Assembly (NCBI GenBank): GCA_028376655.1
Contig: JAONAZ010000001.1
Location: 104,784 to 144,757, forward strand
Source of the DNA: Acidimicrobiia bacterium
Lineage (GTDB): Bacteria; Actinomycetota; Acidimicrobiia; Actinomarinales; Actinomarinaceae
Length of the DNA stretch: 39,974 nt
Direction of reading: 5' to 3'
A program made the translations under genes and the position numbers. Below are positions 1-9,584 of this stretch, piece after piece. The notes under the pieces were generated by a model. It did not search any database. It saw only the letters and a list, made by a program, of their open reading frames with translations, and was not told the DNA's origin. The first letter of the stretch is position 1. Each line of letters begins with the position of its first letter.

Positions 1-1
1 T

Positions 2-451
2 GCATCAAAACCGGTACCTGAACTTATTATTTGTGATGAAGAATCTTTTGATCAAACAGTTGATCTAATAATGAACTCTCGTATTCAGATTATTTCTTCA
101 AAAAGCGGACTCGCAGAAGTTAACGCTCGAATTAACTCACTCCTCGGAGATACCAATTCTGAAAAAATTGAGTTTAAGGATCTAATCATCAACCTTAAAA
201 CATACGAGGCAAAAGCAGGAAATAAACTACTGGACTTAACATTTATGGAATATGAACTATTAAAATTTTTTATCGAACATCAAGAAAATGCCTGGTCTCG
301 TGAACAGTTATTGGAAAAAGTTTGGGGCTATGACTATTTTGGTGGAGCAAGAACAGTTGATGTTCACGTAAGAAGATTAAGAGCTAAACTTGGTGAAAAA
401 AGATCTGACTGGATTAAGACTATACACTCAGTAGGTTATAAATTTAACTAA
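2..451 (+). CDS. OmpR/GlnR-type DNA-binding response regulator, 5' truncated by window edge
   Basis: Frame is open to the window start (ASKPVPELIICDEESFDQTVDLIMNS...). C-terminal winged helix: LTFMEYELLKFFIEHQENAWSREQLLEKVWGYDYFGGARTVDVHVRRLRAKLG..IKTIHSVGYKF. Confidence 0.9.
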   Translation, partial: ASKPVPELIICDEESFDQTVDLIMNSRIQIISSKSGLAEVNARINSLLGDTNSEKIEFKDLIINLKTYEAKAGNKLLDLTFMEYELLKFFIEHQENAWSREQLLEKVWGYDYFGGARTVDVHVRRLRAKLGEKRSDWIKTIHSVGYKFN

Positions 452-791
452 AGCTGTTGCCGCAACCACAAGTTCTTGAGACATTTGGATTATCAATAGA
501 GAATCCTGTTTCCATTAATCCCTCTTTATAGTCTAAAGTTGCACCTCTAATGTGGTCAACACTCTGGCCATCTACAACAATGGAAACTTCCCCATACTGT
601 TCTGTAAAGTCATTTTCATATTTTTCTGTATCAAAAAACATTTCATAAGATAAACCTGAACAGCCTCCTGGTTTAACGCCCATCCTTAAAAAGCTACCCT
701 CAGAATTTTCTGAAGCTTTAAGCTCTTTAAGTTTGCTTATAGCACTGTCTGTTGCGAGTACTACTCTTGATGATTTTATTTGTAAATCCAT
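444..791 (-). CDS. erpA: HesB/IscA/ErpA-type iron-sulfur cluster carrier
   Basis: Conserved three-cysteine pattern GGCSGLSY ... CGCGNSFS; 115 aa. Confidence 0.9.
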   Translation of the reverse strand: MDLQIKSSRVVLATDSAISKLKELKASENSEGSFLRMGVKPGGCSGLSYEMFFDTEKYENDFTEQYGEVSIVVDGQSVDHIRGATLDYKEGLMETGFSIDNPNVSRTCGCGNSFS

Positions 792-867
792 GATTCATTA
801 TACCAAAGATAATTTTATTCAATAAATTAATAATTACATGTTTTAATAAAGACTTTAAAATGGCCTT

Positions 868-1995
868 ATGATACAAAATGATATTCTACTAAAACACCTA
901 TCAACCATAGTTGATCCAGAACTTGGGGTAGATATTGTTGAACTAGGTATGGTGAAAGATATAAGCTTTAAAGACTCTACTGTGGTAATAAAATTGGCTT
1001 TAACCATTGCTGAATGTCCTATGAGGAATCAGATTGAAACTGAAATTAAAAGAAAGCTTCTTCTCATGGAAAATATTGACACTGTAAAGATTGATGTGAC
1101 AGCTATGAATAAAGAAGACAGAAGTGCTGTGATGGAGAAGGCAAGAAAAAAAGCTAGAGATAATGCTCCTGAGACAAGAATTGATCCTCAAACTAGAGTT
1201 ATTGCAATTGGTAGTGGTAAAGGTGGTGTTGGTAAATCTACAATATCTACAAACATTGCCCTAGGTTTAGAAAAACAGGGATATAAAACTGGACTATTGG
1301 ATGCAGACATATGGGGATTTTCGATTCCGCGTCTTTTAGGCATTAAGGCTCGTCTTGAGGCTGATGAAGATAAAAAAATTATTCCTTATAAAAAGGGAAA
1401 TCTTGAAGTTGTCTCTACAGGGTTAATAACTGAAGATGAAGACACAGCTCTTATGTGGAGAGGTTTAATGTTAAGCAAGGCTTTAGAGCAATTCTTAAGA
1501 GATGTTTCATGGGGTAAATTGGATTACTTAATTATAGATCTTCCTCCCGGAACTGGAGATATTCAAATGGCCCTAGGGAGACTTTTGCCACAAGCTGAAT
1601 TAATAGTAGTAACAACCCCACAGGTAACTGCCCAAAAAGTTGCAACAAGGGTTGCTGATATGGCAAAGAGAAGCTTCATACCTCTTCTAGGTGTAATAGA
1701 AAATATGTCATATTTTGAAACCAATACTGGTGAAAGGTACGAGATATTTGGCCAAGGTGGTGGAGAAAATCTAGCTGAACAATTTGCAATTCCACTTTTG
1801 ATGAAAATTCCGCTAAGTGAAGGTACAACTACTGAAGCTGATAAAGGAATACCTCTTATTGAACAAGAGAAAGATACTCCAACAAAATCATCTCTCCAAG
1901 CATTAGTTGAAAAAATAACTACAGCACTTCCACCAATTATTGATGAAACCTGCACTGGTAGGATTGCAAAAGTTTTTGAGGAGTTGGGTAACTAA
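868..1995 (+). CDS. mrp: Mrp/NBP35 (ApbC) family Fe-S carrier ATPase with N-terminal DUF59/MIP18 domain
   Basis: GSGKGGVGKSTISTNIALGL deviant Walker A, LPPGTGDIQ motif, N-terminal DUF59-like IVDPELGVDIVELGMV. Confidence 0.93.
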   Translation: MIQNDILLKHLSTIVDPELGVDIVELGMVKDISFKDSTVVIKLALTIAECPMRNQIETEIKRKLLLMENIDTVKIDVTAMNKEDRSAVMEKARKKARDNAPETRIDPQTRVIAIGSGKGGVGKSTISTNIALGLEKQGYKTGLLDADIWGFSIPRLLGIKARLEADEDKKIIPYKKGNLEVVSTGLITEDEDTALMWRGLMLSKALEQFLRDVSWGKLDYLIIDLPPGTGDIQMALGRLLPQAELIVVTTPQVTAQKVATRVADMAKRSFIPLLGVIENMSYFETNTGERYEIFGQGGGENLAEQFAIPLLMKIPLSEGTTTEADKGIPLIEQEKDTPTKSSLQALVEKITTALPPIIDETCTGRIAKVFEELGN

Positions 1996-2000
1996 CTTTC

Positions 2001-3296
2001 ATGGATAATATATCTGTAAATACACTGGTAGATTCCTATGAAAATCCACTACCTAGAGAGATTCAACTAAATATTGCAAAGAATATTTCAAACGAGTCTT
2101 TGGGTAAATCAGAGTCCTTAAAGGAGTATATTAAAAAAATTGATAGTCTAGTTTTGAGCCAACAAAAGAGAGTAATTAATTGTACTGGCACACTATTACA
2201 TACAAACCTTGGAAGAGCACAAAGCAATATCTCGTTTACAGGGTATGCCACAAATATAGAATATGATTTAGAAAAACAGGAACGTGGGGTTCGTAACGCT
2301 TATTTGACATCAAGTATGAATATACTTTTAAATTCTGAGGATGTTTGCTTTGTAAACAACAATGCGTCTTCGTTGTTCTTGACTCTACAGTCCTTAAAAA
2401 AAGAAAATACTACTGATGCAGTAATCATCTCGAGAGGGGAAATAATTGAAATTGGTGGATCATATAGACTTCCAGAAATTATCCAGGAAACAGGTATGCA
2501 ATTGATTGAAGTGGGAACAACTAACAAAACTCACCCAAAAGACTATAGAAAAGCATTAAGAGAAAATCCAAATGCTCTTGTCTTAAAAGTTCATAGATCT
2601 AACTTTTCACTCTCAGGGTTTGTTGAAGAGGTTTCTATAAAAGAATTAAAAACTATCACTGATGAATTTGAAGTATTGTTAGTTCATGATTTAGGGAGTG
2701 GATTAGTTATTGATAGAAAATTTTTAGAAATGCAAAATATTACTTTTTTCAATAAAGAAATCAGCGTTCAGGAGTCTTTAGAAGAAGGTTCTGATGTTGT
2801 TTTATTTTCTGGGGATAAATTATTTGGATCAATGCAGGCTGGAATAATTGCAGGCTCAAAAGATATAGTTACAAAAATTAAAGGGCACCCTCTCTTTAGA
2901 ACATATCGTTGCTCACCAATGGTGACCTATGAGCTGCAGAAAACTACTGAGATCTATTTGTCCAAAGACGAAAAGAAAATACCTTTCTGGGCATTTATAA
3001 GTATGTCCCTAGAAGAATTAGATAAACGAGTTACTAAAATGTCAAAAAAACTCACACTTGAGCACACAATTCTTGAAGATTTCTCTCTTGTTGGAGGTGG
3101 AACTATGCCTGATGTTAAAATACCCTCGCCTGTCATCTGCATAAATAATAAAGAAAACAACCAGATACAGAGTGTTTTAGCAAAATTAGATGTACCTATA
3201 ATTCCAAGAACAAGAGAAGATAACATTCTCTTTGACTTAAGATCCGTATTTATTGATGATGATATTCATATTATTGATGCCCTAAATAGTCAATGA
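2001..3296 (+). CDS. selA: L-seryl-tRNA(Sec) selenium transferase SelA
   Basis: SelA hallmarks: RVINCTGTLLHTNLGRAQ, IEYDLEKQERGVRN, GTTNKTHPKDY, VHRSNFSLSGF, PLP-lysine segment FSGDKLFGSMQAGIIAG, KGHPLFRTYR. Followed directly by selB. Confidence 0.92.
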   Translation: MDNISVNTLVDSYENPLPREIQLNIAKNISNESLGKSESLKEYIKKIDSLVLSQQKRVINCTGTLLHTNLGRAQSNISFTGYATNIEYDLEKQERGVRNAYLTSSMNILLNSEDVCFVNNNASSLFLTLQSLKKENTTDAVIISRGEIIEIGGSYRLPEIIQETGMQLIEVGTTNKTHPKDYRKALRENPNALVLKVHRSNFSLSGFVEEVSIKELKTITDEFEVLLVHDLGSGLVIDRKFLEMQNITFFNKEISVQESLEEGSDVVLFSGDKLFGSMQAGIIAGSKDIVTKIKGHPLFRTYRCSPMVTYELQKTTEIYLSKDEKKIPFWAFISMSLEELDKRVTKMSKKLTLEHTILEDFSLVGGGTMPDVKIPSPVICINNKENNQIQSVLAKLDVPIIPRTREDNILFDLRSVFIDDDIHIIDALNSQ

Positions 3297-4963
3297 CCGT
3301 AATAGCTACTGCCGGCCACGTTGATCATGGTAAATCAACTCTTGTAAGCTTTTTAACAGGACAAGAAACAGATCGACTGGCAGAAGAAAAAAAACGTGGC
3401 TTAACAATAAATCTTGGATACACCTATTACGAATATAAAGATCAAATAACCTCAATTGTCGACGTTCCAGGACATAGAGACTTCTTTAAAAATACTGTGG
3501 CGGGTTTTTCAAATGCTGATGCAGTCTTGTTCGTAATAGATAGTACACAAGGTTGGTCTGAACAATCTGAGCAGCACTTAAAAGCTCTTGTTGGTTTATC
3601 AAAACTTAATATCATTTTTGTATTTACAAAATTAGACTTGAAAGAATCTAACAGTGATGAAAAATTCCTAATTGATAAAGTATCTTCGATTAAGAATCTG
3701 AACTACAAAATTACAAAATTTGATAAAAGTTCTACAAGCAAATCTTCAATGATTGAGGAGATACAAACATTTTTATCAACATGTACAAGTGACTATTCAT
3801 CTCTTTGGATTGATAGAAGTTTTGTAATTGATGGAATTGGCCGAATAGTAACAGGAACTGCTGGTCCAGGATTTTCAGTAGATAATATAATCCATTCATC
3901 AAGTGGTCAAAAGTTAGAAGTAAAAAGTATTGAAAGTGTTAATAAAGAATACTCCCAAGAAAATTCATCTCAGAGAGTTGCTATATCTCTTAAAAAATCA
4001 AGTGGTCCAGTTCCGAAAAGAGGTGACTTATTGTCGAATATAACATTTGCTATATCCAATCATTTATTCATTGAAGTAGGAACTGAAAACTTTCAGAAGA
4101 TTAAAAAAAATACAATGAAACTCTATGCTGGGACAACAAATAAACTTGTTGAGAAAATTTTTCCTCTAAATGTAAATGCGCGATCCTATGCAGTTGTTAG
4201 GTTGAATGAAGCCATTGCAGTTCCAGAAGGTGAAAAAGTTGTATTACATAATATTGATACTGATGAATTTATTGCCTGCAAGTTCATAATGGCAATAAGT
4301 AATAACAGCCTTATAAAACACTTGATTAAGAATTCAAGGGATAAAGTCTCTCACAGTAATTTAGTAGACTTACTTTATTTTTTACCTTTTAAATACGATG
4401 ATAGTTTTTTTAAAGTAGGAGAAGTTTTCACTAATAAATCTACCTTGGACCAAATAAATAAGATGCTAAAGGTCGAAGTGGAAAGTATTAATAAATTCGG
4501 CATTCAAAAATATCTATATCAAACATTTTTTGTTGAAGAAGACAATATAGACTCTCTTTTTTCTAACTTTGAAGATATCTTAATTAAAGAAAATCAGATT
4601 AGATTAAATTCTGACACCACTGAGGATAATATAAAAACACTTGAGCTTATAAATACAGAACTCGGGGCAGAGTTAAGTGTTCCTGATATAAATCTACAAA
4701 AGTTTGATAGAGAGGTTATTAAAAATTTATTCCTAGAGGATAAGTTAATAAGGGTTGCAAAAAATATTCTTTATACTGAGGTTCATTTTAAAAAAATAGT
4801 AAGCATTATTGAACTCCTGCCAAATATTTTTACAATTGGTGAATTCAAATCTCTGAGTGGTCTCTCTAGAAAATACACAATTCCATTGTTGGAATATTTA
4901 GATAGTAAACAGATTATAAAAAAGATAGACTCTGAAGGAACTAGAGAAAAACTACTCAGCTAG
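3293..4963 (+). CDS. selB: Selenocysteine-specific elongation factor SelB
   Basis: GTPase motifs ATAGHVDHGKSTLVSFLTGQETDRLAEEKKRGLTINLGY, DVPGHRDFFKN, FTKLD; C-terminal winged helix FTIGEFKSLSGLSRKYTIPLLEYLD. Overlaps selA by 4 nt (ATGA). Confidence 0.93.
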   Translation: MTVIATAGHVDHGKSTLVSFLTGQETDRLAEEKKRGLTINLGYTYYEYKDQITSIVDVPGHRDFFKNTVAGFSNADAVLFVIDSTQGWSEQSEQHLKALVGLSKLNIIFVFTKLDLKESNSDEKFLIDKVSSIKNLNYKITKFDKSSTSKSSMIEEIQTFLSTCTSDYSSLWIDRSFVIDGIGRIVTGTAGPGFSVDNIIHSSSGQKLEVKSIESVNKEYSQENSSQRVAISLKKSSGPVPKRGDLLSNITFAISNHLFIEVGTENFQKIKKNTMKLYAGTTNKLVEKIFPLNVNARSYAVVRLNEAIAVPEGEKVVLHNIDTDEFIACKFIMAISNNSLIKHLIKNSRDKVSHSNLVDLLYFLPFKYDDSFFKVGEVFTNKSTLDQINKMLKVEVESINKFGIQKYLYQTFFVEEDNIDSLFSNFEDILIKENQIRLNSDTTEDNIKTLELINTELGAELSVPDINLQKFDREVIKNLFLEDKLIRVAKNILYTEVHFKKIVSIIELLPNIFTIGEFKSLSGLSRKYTIPLLEYLDSKQIIKKIDSEGTREKLLS

Positions 4964-5209
4964 AACTAGGTTTCTCTTTCTTTCAACTTCATTCATTCCG
5001 CCCCAAACTCCAAATGGTTCTGAAATCTCATAAGCCTCTTCTAAACAATCAAATCTTACTGGACAACCATTGCATACTGATTTTGCTTTTACTTCTCTTT
5101 TTTCTCTATCCTCTTTTTTTTCAAACGTAGCAGGTGGGAAGAAAAGATTACTGCTATGTTGTCTGCAAAGTGCATCGTACTGCCATGTCGAAGTGCTTAT
5201 TTGTAACAT
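4952..5209 (-). CDS. WhiB-family Fe-S transcription factor
   Basis: Four Cys (C..CNGCPVRFDC) and the GVWGG turn followed by a basic tail; 85 aa. Convergent 12-nt overlap with selB. Confidence 0.92.
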   Translation of the reverse strand: MLQISTSTWQYDALCRQHSSNLFFPPATFEKKEDREKREVKAKSVCNGCPVRFDCLEEAYEISEPFGVWGGMNEVERKRNLVLAE

Positions 5210-5268
5210 ACATAGACGATATTTAAGAAATAAGAAATGGCAAAAGGTTTTTTTCGCGAAGTTTTACT

Positions 5269-6426
5269 TTATATTGTTAGATTTCCATCATTTTCTTTAA
5301 TTTTATACGACTTGCCTTTGACATATTTTTTTTCGGAATCAGATTCAACGCGTATCTCATTTTCATCTATATTTACTAGTACAGCATTTCCATCTAATTG
5401 TTTTACAAAAACAGCTTCAGTGTCTACATAGGATGTCATAGCGCTTGTATCAGTTGTTAAACGTGAACGAATAACTGTTGGGATGGCTATAAAATAAAAG
5501 AAGGCTAGCCCGACGGAAATAAATCCTAGTAAAAACTTATTCACATTGATGACATAGTCACTAAACATAACAATTGATGAGAGAACAAGAATTCCAAAAG
5601 CAACAACTCCTAAAAAAGAAAAATATCCTCTTGAAAGTATTTTTAAATATATAAGATAAGCGATTAAAAATATTCCAATTCCAATGTAGTTAATACCAAA
5701 TTCTTGAAATGGCAGTGAGGATATAATTACTAATAGCCCACCGATGAAGGCCATTATCCCTGGACCAATAGCAAATAATTCAAGACCAATGAGAGCAAAT
5801 CCTAGAACAAAAAACATGTATGTAAAAATTGGTTCTGAAATTGAAATATAAAATCTCTCCATAAGTGAAGGCTTTAAGAAGTTAATTGATTCAAAGGTAT
5901 CCTCTTTTATTGAAAGCTGTACGTCATTAGAAAAACTTTCTGAATCGTTAATATTTTCTAAGAACGCCCCTATAGATCCAACAACTAAATAGTCACTAAA
6001 AATACCCTCCTCATCAACAATGGTAATTTTTTGTTCTGAAATATTACAAGTATGTAACGAGCAAAATTTCTCTTCTAACTCTGTAGAAAATGGAACATTA
6101 ATTATTTCTGTTCCCGGAACATATCCAAGAATGTCAAATCCAGTAGTGATTGCATAATCTATCTCAATGGAATAAGGGCCAACCCACATAGCTTTTACAA
6201 AATTTTGATCTGTTATTAGTTCTTCAAAGTCAGATACTGCTTTATCGCTATATTTAGTAGAGCTATATTGAATCACCAGTAAGTCATTTTGGCTATATTG
6301 GGTATCTTCAATATGTCGTTCTATCGAACGTACGTGTGCTGAGGAAAAAACTCCATCTATTTCAAATATATTAAGCTGGCTAACGCTTATTACAAGAAAC
6401 ACAATTGAAGATATTATATTAATCAT
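5269..6426 (-). CDS. NfeD-like membrane protein with degenerate ClpP-type N-terminal domain
   Basis: Glycine-rich TM segment FALIGLELFAIGPGIMAFIGGLLVIISSLPF, C-terminal OB-like domain EAVFVKQLDGNAVLVNIDENEIRVESDSEKKYVKGKSYKI; N-terminal signal/TM and PGTEI motif. Confidence 0.72.
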   Translation of the reverse strand: MINIISSIVFLVISVSQLNIFEIDGVFSSAHVRSIERHIEDTQYSQNDLLVIQYSSTKYSDKAVSDFEELITDQNFVKAMWVGPYSIEIDYAITTGFDILGYVPGTEIINVPFSTELEEKFCSLHTCNISEQKITIVDEEGIFSDYLVVGSIGAFLENINDSESFSNDVQLSIKEDTFESINFLKPSLMERFYISISEPIFTYMFFVLGFALIGLELFAIGPGIMAFIGGLLVIISSLPFQEFGINYIGIGIFLIAYLIYLKILSRGYFSFLGVVAFGILVLSSIVMFSDYVINVNKFLLGFISVGLAFFYFIAIPTVIRSRLTTDTSAMTSYVDTEAVFVKQLDGNAVLVNIDENEIRVESDSEKKYVKGKSYKIKENDGNLTI

Positions 6427-6461
6427 TCTTATTCCATTTTAAAATTACAGGATACTATTCT

Positions 6462-6797
6462 TTGAAAACTGTGAAGATTTTTATAATTACCGATAATAAC
6501 TGGGTCAAGGAATCAGTAGAGAAATACCTCGATTTTGAGAATTCCATAAATACAAGTACAGAGATTGAAGATCTTAAAGATGTTTATGACTTCATATTCG
6601 TTGACATGCAGGTTAAAAGTAATGGTGGTCCATCTCTCATTAGGGAGCTAAAAAGAAATGATCTTACTAAGAATTCTAAATTTATTTTGCTTGCTGATAG
6701 AGAAGATGACGAATTTCAAGCTAAAAGAGTCGGTGCAGATTATTTCATAGTAAAACCAGTGTCTAAAGCAGCTATGAACCTGGTTTTTAGTAGTTAA
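6462..6797 (+). CDS. Stand-alone response-regulator receiver-like protein
   Basis: Receiver fold pattern: VKIFIITDNN ... DFIFVDMQV (phospho-Asp) ... FILLADREDDEF ... GADYFIVKPVSKAAM; no output domain. Confidence 0.75.
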   Translation: MKTVKIFIITDNNWVKESVEKYLDFENSINTSTEIEDLKDVYDFIFVDMQVKSNGGPSLIRELKRNDLTKNSKFILLADREDDEFQAKRVGADYFIVKPVSKAAMNLVFSS

Positions 6798-7356
6798 TAA
6801 TCTTTTTTAACCTTTCAAAAAATTCCTTTTCATACTCACCAAATTCTCTTGATGTTAAGTCATAAACAAAAAATCTATTTAATAATACAGCAAATTCTAG
6901 TGCAAGCCTCTGAGCAGTCGCATCATCCTTAATTCCCACCTCTTTAAGAAGCTTTGAAAGTATTTTATTTTTAAATAATTTAAACCTTGCTTTGTAATTA
7001 ACAATAAAAAACTGTGAATAAAGATTCAAGCATAAAATTTTGTTTTCTTTCATCAACTTTATATAAATTTCATAGAAATAAACAATTTTTTCTTTGGGGT
7101 CATCTGGTTCATTTTGATTAAACTCATTGAGAACGTAATTTCTTAGATGAACTAAAAGATCATAGTAAAAAAGTTCTGGACTGCTATTGAAATGGTTATA
7201 AATACTTGTTTTAGAGACTTTTGTATATTTAGCTAGTGAATTTAAAGATAAACTTGAAATAGGCTTGGTGCTAAGGAGTTTGATACCAGCTTCTAGTAGT
7301 TCTTTATGAACTTCATCATATTTTTGTTGAGCTCTTACTACTCTTTCATCAACCAT
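6787..7356 (-). CDS. TetR/AcrR-family transcriptional regulator
   Basis: N-terminal HTH: LLEAGIKLLSTKPISSLSLNSLAKYTKVSKTSIYNHFNSSPELFYYDL. Confidence 0.87.
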   Translation of the reverse strand: MVDERVVRAQQKYDEVHKELLEAGIKLLSTKPISSLSLNSLAKYTKVSKTSIYNHFNSSPELFYYDLLVHLRNYVLNEFNQNEPDDPKEKIVYFYEIYIKLMKENKILCLNLYSQFFIVNYKARFKLFKNKILSKLLKEVGIKDDATAQRLALEFAVLLNRFFVYDLTSREFGEYEKEFFERLKKIINY

Positions 7357-7457
7357 AAACTCGCCATTGTTAGATTAGTTTGAATTAATTAAAACCCAAA
7401 GTTATATAATGAATTTAAAAAAAACTCCCTATTTAAACAAATATGCTTTAAAATCTA

Positions 7458-8723
7458 ATGTATAAATTGAGTACAAACTTAGACATCATTCTTTATATAT
7501 TAATTATTATCTGTTTAGTATTTTCTGCCATGCTTTCTGGGTCTGAAACAGCAATTACCTCAGTACCAAGAGAAAAGATACATCAACTTGATGATTCAAA
7601 GAAAAATAAGAGAATAAAAAGAGCAAAAGATGACATTGAGAAGACAATAGGGGGTATTTTAGTTGCAAACAACTTTGTTAATATCCTGATGGCATCATTA
7701 GCAACAATTCTTTTTGTTAGAAGATTTGGAGAAAGTACTGGAAGCATCTTGGCAACACTCTTTATTACCATCCTTGTATTAGTTTTTGGTGAAGTTACTC
7801 CAAAAACTATTGCAACTAGGAAGCCTATTGAGTTTATTTCTCGAACTTCAATACTGATTGATTACCTTGCAAGAATTTTTGCCCCATTTACAAATTTAAT
7901 AACAAACTCTATAAATAGATACGGATCTAAAGGACCTGGAGATATAGATGGTGATGGAGAAATAACTGAAGCTGATATTCAGGCTCTAACTGCACTCGGA
8001 GAACAAGAAGGGCAGATTCTACCTGCAGAGAGAGAAATCATAGACTCTCTATTGGAGTTCTCTGACAGACCTATAAAAGAAATAATGACACCACGTGTTG
8101 ATGTTTTATTCGTTTCCCTTCCTCTCTCTATGAAAGCGATAACAGACATAGTGAATGAAAAAAGAATTTCAAGAGTTCCTGTATCTAAGACAGAATCACT
8201 TGATGATACTTTTGGTGTTGTGTATGTCAAAGATTTAATCAATTCAAGCACCACAACAGAAAGTATCGAAATTGAAAATTTGATAAAGGATGCAATTTAC
8301 CTTCCTGAATATACAACTGTTCTGTCTGCTTTGAATATTCTTAGAGAAAACAAATCAAGTTTTGCTTGTGTGATTGATGAAAATGGTGGCATTGAGGGTG
8401 TCGTAACTATTAAGGATGTTCTCTCAGAGTTTGTTGGAGATCTTCCAGATGAACATGATCAGAGATTTTCTGGAATCAGAAGACTTGGTCCAGGACAATG
8501 GCGTATTGATGGTAAAACTGATATTGATGATTTTGAGGAATTTTTTGGCCTTGAAGAAAATGATAAAGATGTGGCAACCGTTGGTGGGTTATATCTAAGT
8601 CATAGTGAACAATTACCATCCGAGGGTGAAAAAATTACTATAAATGGACTCGAAATAACTGTTGTTGAATTAGACAGCAGGAGAATAGAGTCAGTTGTTG
8701 TTAAAAAAATAGCTAAGAAATAA
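7458..8723 (+). CDS. CNNM/HlyC-CorC-type membrane protein (DUF21-CBS-CBS-CorC_HlyC)
   Basis: MLSGSETAITSVPREKI, VFGEVTPKTIATRKP, CBS domains (IMTPRVDV, FACVIDENGGIEGVVTIKDVLSEFVGDL), C-terminal CorC_HlyC domain. Confidence 0.93.
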   Translation: MYKLSTNLDIILYILIIICLVFSAMLSGSETAITSVPREKIHQLDDSKKNKRIKRAKDDIEKTIGGILVANNFVNILMASLATILFVRRFGESTGSILATLFITILVLVFGEVTPKTIATRKPIEFISRTSILIDYLARIFAPFTNLITNSINRYGSKGPGDIDGDGEITEADIQALTALGEQEGQILPAEREIIDSLLEFSDRPIKEIMTPRVDVLFVSLPLSMKAITDIVNEKRISRVPVSKTESLDDTFGVVYVKDLINSSTTTESIEIENLIKDAIYLPEYTTVLSALNILRENKSSFACVIDENGGIEGVVTIKDVLSEFVGDLPDEHDQRFSGIRRLGPGQWRIDGKTDIDDFEEFFGLEENDKDVATVGGLYLSHSEQLPSEGEKITINGLEITVVELDSRRIESVVVKKIAKK

Positions 8724-8750
8724 TCAAAAAAAATCCACTAAAGTTGAAGT

Positions 8751-9032
8751 ATGAGAGAACTCTATGCACTTATCCCACTTCTTGGCGGTTGGTTGGTTTA
8801 TGGGCTAATAGCCTCACTATTCCTTAAAAGAGCCAATAGTAGGGATTACTTACTATTGATCTCATCAGGGCTCATAGGAGGGCTCATAGGGGGTTCTATT
8901 GGAGCCGGAATGGATATTCCTCAAAACCTATGGTGGATGAGAGAATTACTTAAAATTGCTGTCACAATAGTTGCGATGTATACAATACAGATAATCAGAC
9001 TACAAGTCTATAACTATAGAAACAGAGATTAA
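8751..9032 (+). CDS. Small integral membrane protein of unknown function
   Basis: 93 aa, several hydrophobic helices with glycine-rich segment GLIGGLIGGSIGAG; 27 nt after the previous CDS. Confidence 0.6.
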   Translation: MRELYALIPLLGGWLVYGLIASLFLKRANSRDYLLLISSGLIGGLIGGSIGAGMDIPQNLWWMRELLKIAVTIVAMYTIQIIRLQVYNYRNRD

Positions 9033-9307
9033 TTCTTAGGAATCCTTGCTGCCTTTAGAAGATTCCCATTTTCATCAAGAAGCCCGCATCTTTTAGATAA
9101 AAGTTTTGTATTGAATGCAAATAAGTTTTTTCTCCACGTAGCAATATATCCATATCCACCGGCTTCATCAAGTTTTTCAAATGCAGCATCAAGATCTTTT
9201 GTTGATTCAGCAATTACCACGGGTAGTGATTCGTAGATTGCATCATAAGTTTCAGATGGTTCAATCTTTGAAGAAAGTAATAATGTATCAAGAAGTGAGC
9301 TACTCAT
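9029..9307 (-). CDS. Small protein of unknown function in the HPr/mannitol operon
   Basis: 92-aa ORF overlapping the HPr stop by 8 nt on the same strand; no family recognised. Confidence 0.6.
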   Translation of the reverse strand: MSSSLLDTLLLSSKIEPSETYDAIYESLPVVIAESTKDLDAAFEKLDEAGGYGYIATWRKNLFAFNTKLLSKRCGLLDENGNLLKAARIPKN

Positions 9308-9584
9308 TATCTAACAACTCCTCGAATTTAGAAAAATACAAATCTTCATCATCTCCATCTAATGTAAGAGTGAATGGTTTATCTTTTCCGATTCCTAAGC
9401 TTAGAATTCCAATCATACTTTTCCCATCTTTTTCGACAAGTTCTTCTTCACCTGTTTGAGGATTTTTTTTATTAAATTTTACTGTTACTGTCCCATTAAA
9501 TTCTTGAGCAATTTTGACAAATAAACTTGCAGGTCTTGCGTGCAAGCCTACCTCATCTGTAACAACTAATTCTTTCTCTAACAT
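9300..9584 (-). CDS. ptsH: PTS phosphocarrier protein HPr
   Basis: Phospho-His motif GLHARPASLFVKIAQ and KDGKSMIGILSLGIGK. Confidence 0.93.
   Translation of the reverse strand: MLEKELVVTDEVGLHARPASLFVKIAQEFNGTVTVKFNKKNPQTGEEELVEKDGKSMIGILSLGIGKDKPFTLTLDGDDEDLYFSKFEELLDNE

Noticed and set aside
1563-1955. Antisense 130-aa ORF inside mrp
   Set aside because: Fully overlaps a strongly recognised gene; composition typical of antisense translation; no RBS or family.
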